DNA of 11,572 nt, from positions 1-11,572 of the forward strand of contig JAUSMR010000185.1 of the NCBI GenBank assembly GCA_030645955.1. Reading direction: 5' to 3'. Positions within the stretch are counted from its first letter, which is position 1; every line of letters starts with the position of its first letter. Positions 5,903 through 11,572 of this stretch are shown here, in pieces. Below the pieces are notes generated by a model. The model saw only the letters and a list, made by a program, of their open reading frames with translations, made no database searches and was not told the DNA's origin. The translations under genes and the position numbers were made by a program. This DNA comes from Gallionella sp. (lineage in GTDB: Bacteria; Pseudomonadota; Gammaproteobacteria; Burkholderiales; Gallionellaceae).

Positions 5903-7180
5903 ATGGGTGTGAGCCGTTACTGGCGCTACAGCAAAGAGAAAATGAGCCAGCTCATCAAAGATGGTCGAGTGATTCAGACTAAACCGGGGACTGTGCCAAA
6001 GTACAAGCGCTATTTGGATGAGATGCCTGGCAAGCCTACGCAAGACATTTGGGACGACCTGAAAAGCCTCGGCGGATTGGGAGCAATCGTCGCGGAGAGA
6101 ATTGACTACGACACGCAAAAGCCCGAAAGCCTATTGGAGCGCATCATTCGTTCCTCGTGCCCGGAGAACGGCATCGTCGCCGATTTCAACGGCGGCTCCG
6201 GCACCACCGCCGCTGTCGCCGAAAAACTCGGCCGCCGCTGGATCACCGCCGACCTCGGCAAACCCGCCTGCATGATCATGCGCAAGCGGCTGATCGATCA
6301 GGACGCCAAGCCCTTCCTTTACCAGGCCATCGGCGACTACCAGGTGGAGGCGGCCAAGGCGATGCTGGGGCGCGACTTTCGCATTGGCGATTTGTCGCAA
6401 ATCGTGCTGTCGCTCTATGGCGCGCTGCCGCTGCCGCCGGACGTGAACCCGCAGCGCAATCTGGGCCAGATCGCCGGCATGGCGTTTGGCGCTGGCAAGA
6501 GCAGTAAAACGCTGGTGCTGGCCGATTCGCCCAACAAGCTCACCGGCGCGGCCACGCTCAAGAAGGCGATTGCGCAGCGCGACAACCTGATGGGCGGCTG
6601 GGACCGGGTCGTGGTGCTGGGCTGGAATTTTGAGCCCTCGATTGGTGAAACCATCACCGCGCTGAACGACTCACGGCTCGAAGTGCTGGTGATTCCGCCC
6701 GACCTGATGGACCGGCTCAAGAAAAAGGGCGGCATCGACAAGCTGCGCGGACAGGTGCGGTTTTCCTCGCTGCAGTATTTGACGATTCACCCAATTGAGC
6801 GCGACCTCTCGACAGGCTCAGGGCCAACGGAAGGCGCGCAGGAAACACTGACCGTCAAGCTCAAGAACTACGTGCTGCTGTCGCCCGAAGCCATCAATCT
6901 GGACGACGCCAACCGCCTCAAGCTGCAGGCCGTCATCAATCAGGAGCCTCTGGTGCTAATCGAATACTGGGCCGTGGACCCGGACTACGACGGCAAAGTG
7001 TTCCGCTCCGTCTGGCAGGACTACCGGGGCAACACCGCGAATGATGCCGATGCGCTGCGGGTGGTGACGCAGGCGGTGGTCACGACCATCACAAAACCCG
7101 GTCCGCGCAAAGTGTGCGTGCGCGTAGTCGATGTGTTCGGGTTTGAAGCGGAAGTCGTCTCCACTGTGGGGACGATATGA
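5903..7180 (+). CDS. Mod C-terminal fragment with the SAM-binding motif (425 aa from the first in-frame ATG)
   Basis: In frame with the fragment upstream; the frame is actually open from 5660. After YWRYSKEKMSQLIKDGRV it carries DEMPGKPTQDIWDDL, motif X-like YDTQKPESLLERII (about 378-391 of the full protein) and the SAM-binding motif ADFNGGSGTTAAVAEKLGRR (402-421). The remaining 300 residues are the C-terminal region usual for this Mod group and probably contact Res. Residues 610-619 (DLSTGSGPTE) come from a second repeat copy. No ribosome binding site stands before 5903, so independent expression is doubtful. Its last four bases form the res start. Confidence 0.72.
   Translation: MGVSRYWRYSKEKMSQLIKDGRVIQTKPGTVPKYKRYLDEMPGKPTQDIWDDLKSLGGLGAIVAERIDYDTQKPESLLERIIRSSCPENGIVADFNGGSGTTAAVAEKLGRRWITADLGKPACMIMRKRLIDQDAKPFLYQAIGDYQVEAAKAMLGRDFRIGDLSQIVLSLYGALPLPPDVNPQRNLGQIAGMAFGAGKSSKTLVLADSPNKLTGAATLKKAIAQRDNLMGGWDRVVVLGWNFEPSIGETITALNDSRLEVLVIPPDLMDRLKKKGGIDKLRGQVRFSSLQYLTIHPIERDLSTGSGPTEGAQETLTVKLKNYVLLSPEAINLDDANRLKLQAVINQEPLVLIEYWAVDPDYDGKVFRSVWQDYRGNTANDADALRVVTQAVVTTITKPGPRKVCVRVVDVFGFEAEVVSTVGTI
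6805..6830. repeat. Palindromic dispersed repeat read in frame inside mod (copy 2, opposite orientation)
   Basis: Reverse-complemented, this segment matches copy 1 (5232-5257) at 20 of 26 positions by hand count, including CCGTT, GCCCTGAG and GTCGA. Translated on the mod strand it gives LSTGSGPTE. Confidence 0.58.
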
Positions 7181-10134
7181 GCAACAAACCAGAACATCAA
7201 CTCGCCCTCTCCATCGGCTTGACAGCCAAAACCAACCAGCTGTGTCTGGGCCTCGAATCCGGTGCCGCCGATATTCTGGAACTGGTGACACCGACCACGG
7301 CAGAACTCCTGATGTGGTGGTTTGGCGAGGACATGGTGCTGGCGCGCAGTGGGCTGAATTTTCACGCCGGGCAGAAGCAGGCCATTTTGAACGCCATCGT
7401 CGCGCACGAGGTACTGGGCCACGGGCATGCGCACTGGACGCTGCTGGACCTCTACAAAAACTGCGCGCCCGATGCACTGCTGATGGGCACGCGACTGAAC
7501 GAGGTCGCGCAGGCCAAACACGCGCATCCCAAATATTGCTTCAAGATGGCCACCGGCACCGGCAAAACCTGGGTGCTGCAGGCGCTGCTGATCTGGCAAC
7601 TGCTCAACAAAACGGCCGCGCTGGCTGAAGGCATTGACGACGCCCGTTTTACGCGCCAGTTCATGGTGGTGGCGCCGGGGTTGATTGTTTATGAACGGCT
7701 GCTGGATGCGTTTTGCGGCAAGCTGGTTGAAAACGGCAACGGCTCGCGTGACTTCGCCACCTCGGACATGGCCCGATTTGCCGACCTGTTCATGCCTGAT
7801 ACCCACCGCGATGCGGTATTCGCCTTTGTGCGCGGCAACGTTTGCAATAAGAATGATATTGGCCTGAAAGCCACCGGCAACGGCATGATCGCCATCACCA
7901 ACTGGCATCTGCTCAATGAGGGTGACACTGCCGACGAGGTGGAAGAAGTAGAAGCCTTGGGCGCGCCGCTTGACCCGCAGCAAGTCATCAACGCCGTGCT
8001 GCCACTCACGCCCGGCCGTGCCACCGGCAACAGCCTGGACGTGCTGGACCGGCGCTACGCACGCGGCAATGTGCTGGAGTTTTTGGCCGGTTTACCGGAA
8101 CTGATGGTGTTCAACGACGAGGCGCACCACATCCACGAATTCAAGCGTGAGGGCGAAAGCACCGAGGTGGAGTGGCAAAAGAGCCTGTCGCGCATCGCTG
8201 AAACCAAGGGACGGCGCTTTGTGCAGGTGGATTTTTCCGCCACACCTTACAACGACGTGGGCGCAGGCAAAAACAAGCGCAAGGTGTACTTCCCGCACAT
8301 CGTCACAGACTTTGACCTGAAAAGCGCCATGCGCGCCGGGCTGGTCAAGTCGCTGGTGCTGGACCGGCGCAAGGAGATTGGCGCGCTCCCTTTGGAGTTC
8401 AAAGCGGAGCGCGATGAGCAGGGCCACCCGGCTTTAAGCGAAGGCCAGCGCGTGATGTTGCGGGCCGGTTTGAAGAAGCTGCGCAAACTCGAAATTGACT
8501 TTGCCCGGATCGACCCGACGCGCCACCCGAAGATGCTGGTGGTGTGTGAGGACACCAGCGTGTCGCCACGGGTGGCCGCCTTCTTGCAAGATCAGGAAGG
8601 ACTGGGGTTGGATGAGGTGATGACCATCGACTCGGGCAAGAAGGCCGAGCTGGGCGAGAAGGACTGGGCGCCGGTGCGCGAACGCTTGTTCAGCGTGGAC
8701 CACCACGCCACACCACGCGTGATCGTCAGCGTGCTGATGCTGCGCGAAGGCTTCGATGTGAACAACATCTGCGTGATCGTACCGCTGCGCAGTTCGCAAG
8801 CCCAAATTCTGTTGGAGCAGACCATTGGGCGCGGCCTGCGATTGATGTGGCGCGACGACGAATACACCGACCTCAAGCGTGAGAACCGCGAGCGCATCAA
8901 CGCGGGCCAGGAACCCGGCAGCTTGCTGGATGTGCTGTCCATCGTGGAGCATCCGGCCTTTCAATCGTTTTATGACGATCTGATCAAGGAAGGTCTCGCT
9001 GGCACGACGGGTGACGACATGGACGACACGTCGAGCACCGGCGACGTCATCGCGGCCGAACTGCGCGAGGGTTACGAGGCGTTTGACTTCGGCATTCCGT
9101 TCATCCTGCAAGAAGCCGACGAGGTGCGCGACCATCACCCGCTGGACTTGGCCGCCCTGCCCGCTTTCACGGCCATGACGGTGGCACAACTCAGCGGACT
9201 GCTCGGCAAGGGCGACACCTTTATTTCCCAGGACCTGCAAAGCGCCACGCTGTTCGGCGACTACCGGGTGGATGGCGCGGTGATGAACGTGGGCGGCTAC
9301 AACGAGTACCTGTCGCGTCTGACGCGGCGCATCAGCCAGGCACTGAGCGAGCCTGTCCCCAAGGGCAACAAGGTGGCAACGCATCTGGCCAAGCCTTATT
9401 TGCAGGTGAACACGGCGGAGTTGACCGGCTGGCTGGACGACTACATCTGGACCCAGTTGTTTGACGCCGCCTTCAACCCGCTCGACGGTGAAAACTGGCG
9501 TGTGCTCTTGCTGCAGCCAGTGGTGGACCACATGACCAAGGTGTTTGCCGTGGCGTTGCTGGAGTCCGAGCAAAAGCACGTGACCGGCCAGACTGAGGTG
9601 CATTTGCGGCATTTGAGCGAAGTGCCGCGACTGATGATGCGCGAGAGCCATTCTGTGGAAGTGTCCAAGTGCATCTACACCCGGCTGGCCTGGCCCGCAC
9701 GCAACGGCGGACTGGAGCGGGCCTTCATCCACTGGGCGCAGGCCGACACACAGGTACAAGCGTTCTGGAAAATCAGCGAAAACCGCCACACTTATGCGCG
9801 GCTGCGCTACGTGAAAGACGACGGCTTGCCCGCGCTTTATTCGCCCGACTTTCTGGTGCGCACTGCCGATGCGGTGTACCTGGTGGAAACGAAGGCGCAG
9901 CAGCAAACCATTCACCCCAACGTGCAGCGCAAGCTCCGGGCGGCGCTGGCCTGGTGCGAGCGCATCAATGGGCTGAGCCCCGAGCAGCGCGGCGGCGCGC
10001 CCTGGCATTACGTGCTGCTGGCGGAAAACGTGCTGGTTGAATGGCAGGCGAAGGGCGCGCGCCTGGCCGAACTGCTGGACTATGCGCGCTTGCGCCCGCT
10101 GGCAAACGCTTCGCTGCAGGGGCGGCTGATTTAG
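7177..10134 (+). CDS. res: Type III restriction endonuclease subunit Res (helicase-like ATPase plus nuclease)
   Basis: 985 residues, the normal size for Res, which translocates or diffuses on DNA after ATP hydrolysis and cuts when two Mod-Res complexes meet. Walker A MATGTGKT (124-131), DEAH box FNDEAHH (312-318), motif III DFSATPY (352-358), and motifs V and VI in MLREGFDVNNIC and LLEQTIGRGLRLM form a superfamily 2 helicase core. The C-terminal nuclease is PD-(D/E)xK: SPDFLV (D891) and VETKAQ (E904, K906). No frameshift or missing key residue is visible. The ATGA overlap with mod couples their translation, so ribosomes stopping at the mod TGA would reduce Res. With Mod truncated, Res should be harmless, since Type III cleavage needs Mod. 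The stop codon overlaps that of the convergent HEPN remnant. Confidence 0.95.
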   Translation: MSNKPEHQLALSIGLTAKTNQLCLGLESGAADILELVTPTTAELLMWWFGEDMVLARSGLNFHAGQKQAILNAIVAHEVLGHGHAHWTLLDLYKNCAPDALLMGTRLNEVAQAKHAHPKYCFKMATGTGKTWVLQALLIWQLLNKTAALAEGIDDARFTRQFMVVAPGLIVYERLLDAFCGKLVENGNGSRDFATSDMARFADLFMPDTHRDAVFAFVRGNVCNKNDIGLKATGNGMIAITNWHLLNEGDTADEVEEVEALGAPLDPQQVINAVLPLTPGRATGNSLDVLDRRYARGNVLEFLAGLPELMVFNDEAHHIHEFKREGESTEVEWQKSLSRIAETKGRRFVQVDFSATPYNDVGAGKNKRKVYFPHIVTDFDLKSAMRAGLVKSLVLDRRKEIGALPLEFKAERDEQGHPALSEGQRVMLRAGLKKLRKLEIDFARIDPTRHPKMLVVCEDTSVSPRVAAFLQDQEGLGLDEVMTIDSGKKAELGEKDWAPVRERLFSVDHHATPRVIVSVLMLREGFDVNNICVIVPLRSSQAQILLEQTIGRGLRLMWRDDEYTDLKRENRERINAGQEPGSLLDVLSIVEHPAFQSFYDDLIKEGLAGTTGDDMDDTSSTGDVIAAELREGYEAFDFGIPFILQEADEVRDHHPLDLAALPAFTAMTVAQLSGLLGKGDTFISQDLQSATLFGDYRVDGAVMNVGGYNEYLSRLTRRISQALSEPVPKGNKVATHLAKPYLQVNTAELTGWLDDYIWTQLFDAAFNPLDGENWRVLLLQPVVDHMTKVFAVALLESEQKHVTGQTEVHLRHLSEVPRLMMRESHSVEVSKCIYTRLAWPARNGGLERAFIHWAQADTQVQAFWKISENRHTYARLRYVKDDGLPALYSPDFLVRTADAVYLVETKAQQQTIHPNVQRKLRAALAWCERINGLSPEQRGGAPWHYVLLAENVLVEWQAKGARLAELLDYARLRPLANASLQGRLI

Positions 10135-10177
10135 GATTTGACCAACAGGTCGGGAAATTGGATGTGCAAAAACTGGC

Positions 10178-10341
10178 GCGTATGGGCCAGCACGGCTTCG
10201 GCCTGGGTGATGCACTCGGTCACGACGGCATCCCGCACGGGGTCGCCTTCATAGTCATTCAGGTAGCGCTGCTTGCGCAGGGCATCGAGCACCATGACTA
10301 CGTTAGTGGACAGGCCCATCGTGAGCGGCAAGGCCTGCAAT
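10178..10341 (-). repeat. 164-bp direct repeat, copy B (partner 11070-11233)
   Basis: Aligns without gaps to 11070-11233, with 7 mismatches by hand count (about 96% identity). Both copies encode the same HEPN C-terminal segment in the same orientation, 892 bp apart, and flank the ParD/RelE pair. Confidence 0.85.
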
Positions 10342-10361
10342 GCGGTTTGGTGGTGACCAGG

Positions 10362-10390
10362 TTGGCTGGTTGGCTGGTTGGCTGGTTGGC
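10362..10390 (+). repeat. 8-bp tandem repeat TTGGCTGG, about 3.6 copies
   Basis: Three full units and a 5-base partial one. Because 8 is not a multiple of 3, each gain or loss of one unit would shift the HEPN frame. On the minus strand the present copy number reads QPANQPTSQPGHHQT without a stop. Confidence 0.85.
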
Positions 10391-10398
10391 AGCAATAT

Positions 10399-10680
10399 TC
10401 ACCGCTTCAAATCCCGATAGAAGTTCTCATGCGGACCCAGGGCTTCCAGGTAGATCAGGCGCACTTCATCCTCGCGGGTGTAACCCAGCAGGTACAGCTG
10501 GCCCTGGCTGCGGAACTTGTGTACCCACAACTGGGCCAAGTCACCCTTCTTGCGCTCACCTACCTCGGGGTTGTCTGCCACGGTGGCTACGGCAGCATCG
10601 GTATCTGCAATCAGTGCGGCGTTGGTCAGCTTTTTGTAAACGCGGGCAAAGCGCCGCGTTTGCTGGACTTGCCAGCTCAT
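10399..10680 (-). CDS. RelE/ParE-superfamily toxin
   Basis: A 93-residue protein of the RelE/ParE fold. MSWQVQQTRRFARVYKKLTN is the typical N-terminal helical pattern, and the strand pattern DLAQLWVHKFRSQGQLYLLGYTREDEVRLIYLEALGPHENFYRDLKR ends in a motif common in RelE-like toxins. Whether it cuts mRNA (RelE type) or inhibits gyrase (ParE type) cannot be told from the sequence. It overlaps the upstream antitoxin by ATGA, so the two are translationally coupled, antitoxin first. It looks intact, and the HEPN remnant begins 3 nt after its stop. Confidence 0.85.
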   Translation of the reverse strand: MSWQVQQTRRFARVYKKLTNAALIADTDAAVATVADNPEVGERKKGDLAQLWVHKFRSQGQLYLLGYTREDEVRLIYLEALGPHENFYRDLKR

Positions 10681-10919
10681 GCCTGCGTGGCGCTGGTGCG
10701 GCTACGGGGAACGAAGGGAGTGCTGTCTTCACGCGGCTCGGCCAGGCTCATGAGGCTTTCGGCAATGAAGGAGGCGGGCAGATCGGGGTTGTCCAGCGCG
10801 GCGCGGCCCACTTTTGCCCAGAACTCCACTTGCCCCTGCACGGTGCGAAATTCCGCCTTGGCGGCCGTGCGGGCAGCGCTGATCAGGGACTCGTCGATGC
10901 GCATGGAAACAGTGGACAT
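10677..10919 (-). CDS. ParD-like antitoxin
   Basis: An 80-residue antitoxin. MSTVSMRIDESLISAARTAA is a ribbon-helix-helix type start, and EFRTVQGQVEFWAKVGRAALDNPDLPASFI is characteristic of the ParD-like antitoxin family found before RelE-like toxins. The start at 10919 is chosen over the upstream in-frame ATG at 10967 because AAAGG (complement of 10926-10930) lies 6 nt before it and a promoter is placed just upstream. The C-terminal tail (PFVPRSRTSATQA) is probably the flexible toxin-binding part. It should repress its own promoter. Confidence 0.85.
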   Translation of the reverse strand: MSTVSMRIDESLISAARTAAKAEFRTVQGQVEFWAKVGRAALDNPDLPASFIAESLMSLAEPREDSTPFVPRSRTSATQA

Positions 10920-10938
10920 GATTTGCCTTTCAAGAATT

Positions 10939-10973
10939 ACCACAATTGTAGTCACCCGCCTCGGCATTCACAA
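10939..10973 (-). promoter_or_regulatory. Promoter and overlapping operator of the ParD/RelE pair
   Basis: On the minus strand, TTGTGA (10968-10973, 4/6), 17 bp, then TACAAT (10945-10950, 5/6), with a start expected near 10938. The near-palindrome ACCACAATTGTAGT (10939-10952, 12 of 14 symmetric) covers the -10 box, as expected for an antitoxin autorepression site. Confidence 0.6.
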
Positions 10974-10982
10974 GCCATCGAT

Positions 10983-11069
10983 TTAGAGCCTGTTCCAGTA
11001 GGCCAGTGGCACGCCAAGTGATGATGCCGCAGGTGAGGTGCAGCATGGCGATGAATGTCTCGGGCAGTT
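10983..11069 (-). mobile_element. Possible end of an IS5-family element (transposase tail plus inverted-repeat-like end)
   Basis: The HEPN frame of copy A runs directly into LPETFIAMLHLTCGIITWRA, which resembles the C-terminus of IS5-family transposases (pattern F-x-x-x-L-H-L-x-C). At 10986 TTA is followed by GAGCCTGTTCCAG, similar to IS5-group terminal repeats that insert at TTA/TNA. The other end of an element is absent, so this would be a remnant. Recognition is from memory and could be wrong. Confidence 0.33.
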
Positions 11070-11233
11070 GCGTATGGGCCAGCAGGGCTTCGGCCTGGGT
11101 GATGCACTCGGTCACGACGGCATCCCGCACAGGATCGCCTTCATAGTCATTCAGGTTGCGCTGCTTGCGCAGGGCATCGAGCACGATGACTACGTTATTG
11201 GACAGGCCCATCGTGAGCGGCAAGGCTTGCAAT
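11070..11233 (-). repeat. 164-bp direct repeat, copy A (partner 10178-10341)
   Basis: Gap-free partner of copy B with 7 mismatches by hand count. Outside these limits the two loci differ: on one side the ruined HEPN start versus the tandem repeat, and on the other the transposase-like tail versus the native HEPN C-terminus. Confidence 0.85.
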
Positions 11234-11291
11234 ACGCCGTCGCGTTAAACGCCTGCAGTCGCTGAATGGCCAGCAAGTTGGCCAAGGTCAT
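11070..11291 (-). pseudogene. HEPN-domain partner of the nucleotidyltransferase, broken by internal deletion and truncation
   Basis: An ATG at 11291, 46 nt inside the 3' end of the nucleotidyltransferase gene, starts MTLANLLAIQRLQAFNATA, the expected N-terminus of such HEPN proteins. The frame then ends at TAG 11190-11192 after 33 codons. From 11232 a different frame carries the C-terminal segment LQALPLTMGLSNNVVIVLDA ... CITQAEALLAHTQ. The roughly 70 residues expected between them are missing, so a deletion with frameshift is the simplest reading. The C-terminus is also lost, replaced after HTQ by a transposase-like tail. HEPN proteins in these pairs are RNase-type toxins silenced by the nucleotidyltransferase; this copy cannot be functional. 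Confidence 0.75.
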
Positions 11292-11572
11292 GTTCAGTTC
11301 CCATCAAAAAGATCTTGGGTTTGCGCAGTAACTCAAGCACAAAAGGGTCTTGCTCCTGGGCGCGGCGCTTGAATTCCTGGGCGCTGTAGACCACCGGGTT
11401 GACCTCGCGGCCCAACTCGATTTGTGCTGGATACATGGCGCGCACCACGTCGGCAAACCCGACATCCGCAATGATCAACACATCGACGTCGCTGCTGGCC
11501 GTTTCGGTGCCGCTGGCGACGGAGCCAAAAATCAGCGCCAAAGGGGGTTGCAGCGGTGCCAGGGCCGTGCTC
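11245..11572 (-). CDS. Minimal nucleotidyltransferase (MNT) of an MNT/HEPN pair, N-terminus outside the window
   Basis: Open to the right edge on the minus strand; the visible part is 108 residues beginning STALAPLQPPLALIFGSVAS. GSVASGTETASSDVDVLII is the Pol-beta nucleotidyltransferase signature (G-S then D-x-D). Downstream, EVNPVVYSAQEFKRRAQEQDPFVLELLRKPKIFLMGTEHDL is usual for MNT antitoxins of this type, which modify and neutralise a HEPN toxin. The HEPN start overlaps its end, the normal operon layout. The preceding sequence, lost here, often contains a helix-turn-helix in longer members; that cannot be checked. With its partner broken it has no toxin to control locally. Confidence 0.85.
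   Translation of the reverse strand, partial: STALAPLQPPLALIFGSVASGTETASSDVDVLIIADVGFADVVRAMYPAQIELGREVNPVVYSAQEFKRRAQEQDPFVLELLRKPKIFLMGTEHDLGQLAGHSATAGV

Larger units (their letters stand above)
4976..7180 (+). pseudogene. mod: Type III R-M modification methyltransferase (mod), interrupted by one in-frame TGA
   Basis: One reading frame of 734 codons from ATG 4976 to the stop at 7180, broken only by TGA at 5657-5659 (codon 228). The residues across the stop read INQLI-stop-KRGHAHSDSKQG, where the family has a Trp (pattern I-I-W-K-R), so a single TGG to TGA change explains it. The whole would be an N6-adenine methyltransferase of beta-type motif order: DPPF first, specificity region, then the SAM-binding motif. 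Mod gives the DNA specificity and protection in Type III systems and is needed by Res for target recognition. Both halves are otherwise undecayed, so the stop is recent, is read through at some rate (TGA followed by A is a leaky context in E. coli), or is a sequencing error. Overlaps res by ATGA. Confidence 0.88.
10131..10395 (-). pseudogene. HEPN-domain protein of an MNT/HEPN pair, C-terminal piece only
   Basis: An open stretch lacking the family N-terminus. Its best part reads QPGHHQTALQALPLTMGLST, then NVVMVLDALRKQRYLNDYEG, DPVRDAVVTECITQAEAVLA and HTRQFLHIQFPDLLVKS before TAA. This is the C-terminal half of HEPN proteins paired with minimal nucleotidyltransferases, with what looks like the native C-terminus. 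A TGA stop lies in this frame a few codons upstream, inside the RelE toxin gene's end, so the true start is lost. Apart from an internal ATG giving 69 residues, nothing suggests it is made. It duplicates 11070-11233 at the DNA level, and the 8-bp tandem repeat at 10362-10390 lies in its first codons. Confidence 0.75.

Noticed and set aside
4976..7180. TGA read as Trp by an altered genetic code, or as selenocysteine
   Set aside because: TGA ends the aldehyde dehydrogenase, alcohol dehydrogenase and DUF779 genes here, so the code is standard. The family has Trp, not Cys, at this position, and no selenocysteine insertion element was evident just after the codon.
8434..10215. 593-codon open frame on the minus strand opposite res
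   Set aside because: An antisense shadow of the helicase and nuclease domains, with low-complexity H/Q/R-rich composition and no recognisable motif.
10677..10967. Upstream ATG at 10967 for the ParD-like antitoxin
   Set aside because: The extra 16 codons cover the predicted promoter and operator; a ribosome binding site fits 10919.
10041..11021. 326-codon rightward open frame across the toxin-antitoxin genes
   Set aside because: It runs antisense to four recognisable genes and remnants and has no domain of its own.
10930..11232. A 100-residue intact HEPN-like gene
   Set aside because: The frame only joins a HEPN C-terminal piece to a transposase-like tail and the ParD promoter region; it has no HEPN N-terminus.

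Overview
The window looks like chromosomal DNA of a betaproteobacterium, probably Burkholderiales/Comamonadaceae. The basis is high GC outside a few islands, an aldehyde dehydrogenase that reads like Cupriavidus AcoD, and short palindromic repeats (translated SVRPExVEG / LSTGSGxTE) of a kind common in Comamonadaceae. This placement is inference; no marker gene is present.

Left part (1-3660), metabolic: the first 53 codons of a leftward LysR-type regulator; a 262-bp divergent control region with a 14-bp perfect palindrome and a sigma-54-like -24/-12 element; then a rightward alcohol/aldehyde oxidation cluster of an AcoD/ExaC-type aldehyde dehydrogenase, a YiaY-type iron alcohol dehydrogenase and a DUF779 protein. 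A good intrinsic terminator lies between the two dehydrogenases, so the second half may be attenuated or separately expressed.

Middle part (3661-10134), defence: an AT-rich boundary with a 16-bp palindrome; a leftward higBA toxin-antitoxin pair whose promoter and operator are visible and whose higB message is predicted to be leaderless; a leftward helix-turn-helix regulator; an operator-rich 60-bp divergent region; and a rightward Type III restriction-modification locus (mod then res, overlapping by ATGA). The mod frame is open for 734 codons except for one in-frame TGA at 5657-5659, where the family has tryptophan. It splits the methyltransferase between its DPPF motif and its SAM-binding motif. 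res looks intact. Mod also carries two copies, in opposite orientation, of a palindromic repeat read in frame, and a noticeably AT-richer specificity region.

Right part (10131-11572), all leftward: remains of an MNT/HEPN toxin-antitoxin system and an intact ParD-like/RelE-type pair. The nucleotidyltransferase runs off the window edge. Its HEPN partner is broken: a start, an internal deletion with frameshift, then a C-terminal piece fused to what may be an IS5-family transposase tail. A second HEPN C-terminal piece lies on the far side of the ParD/RelE pair and ends with its stop codon overlapping that of res. The two HEPN pieces share a 164-bp direct repeat with 7 mismatches by hand count.

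No stretch over 300 bases lacks a gene. No tRNA, rRNA, CRISPR array or complete insertion sequence was seen.
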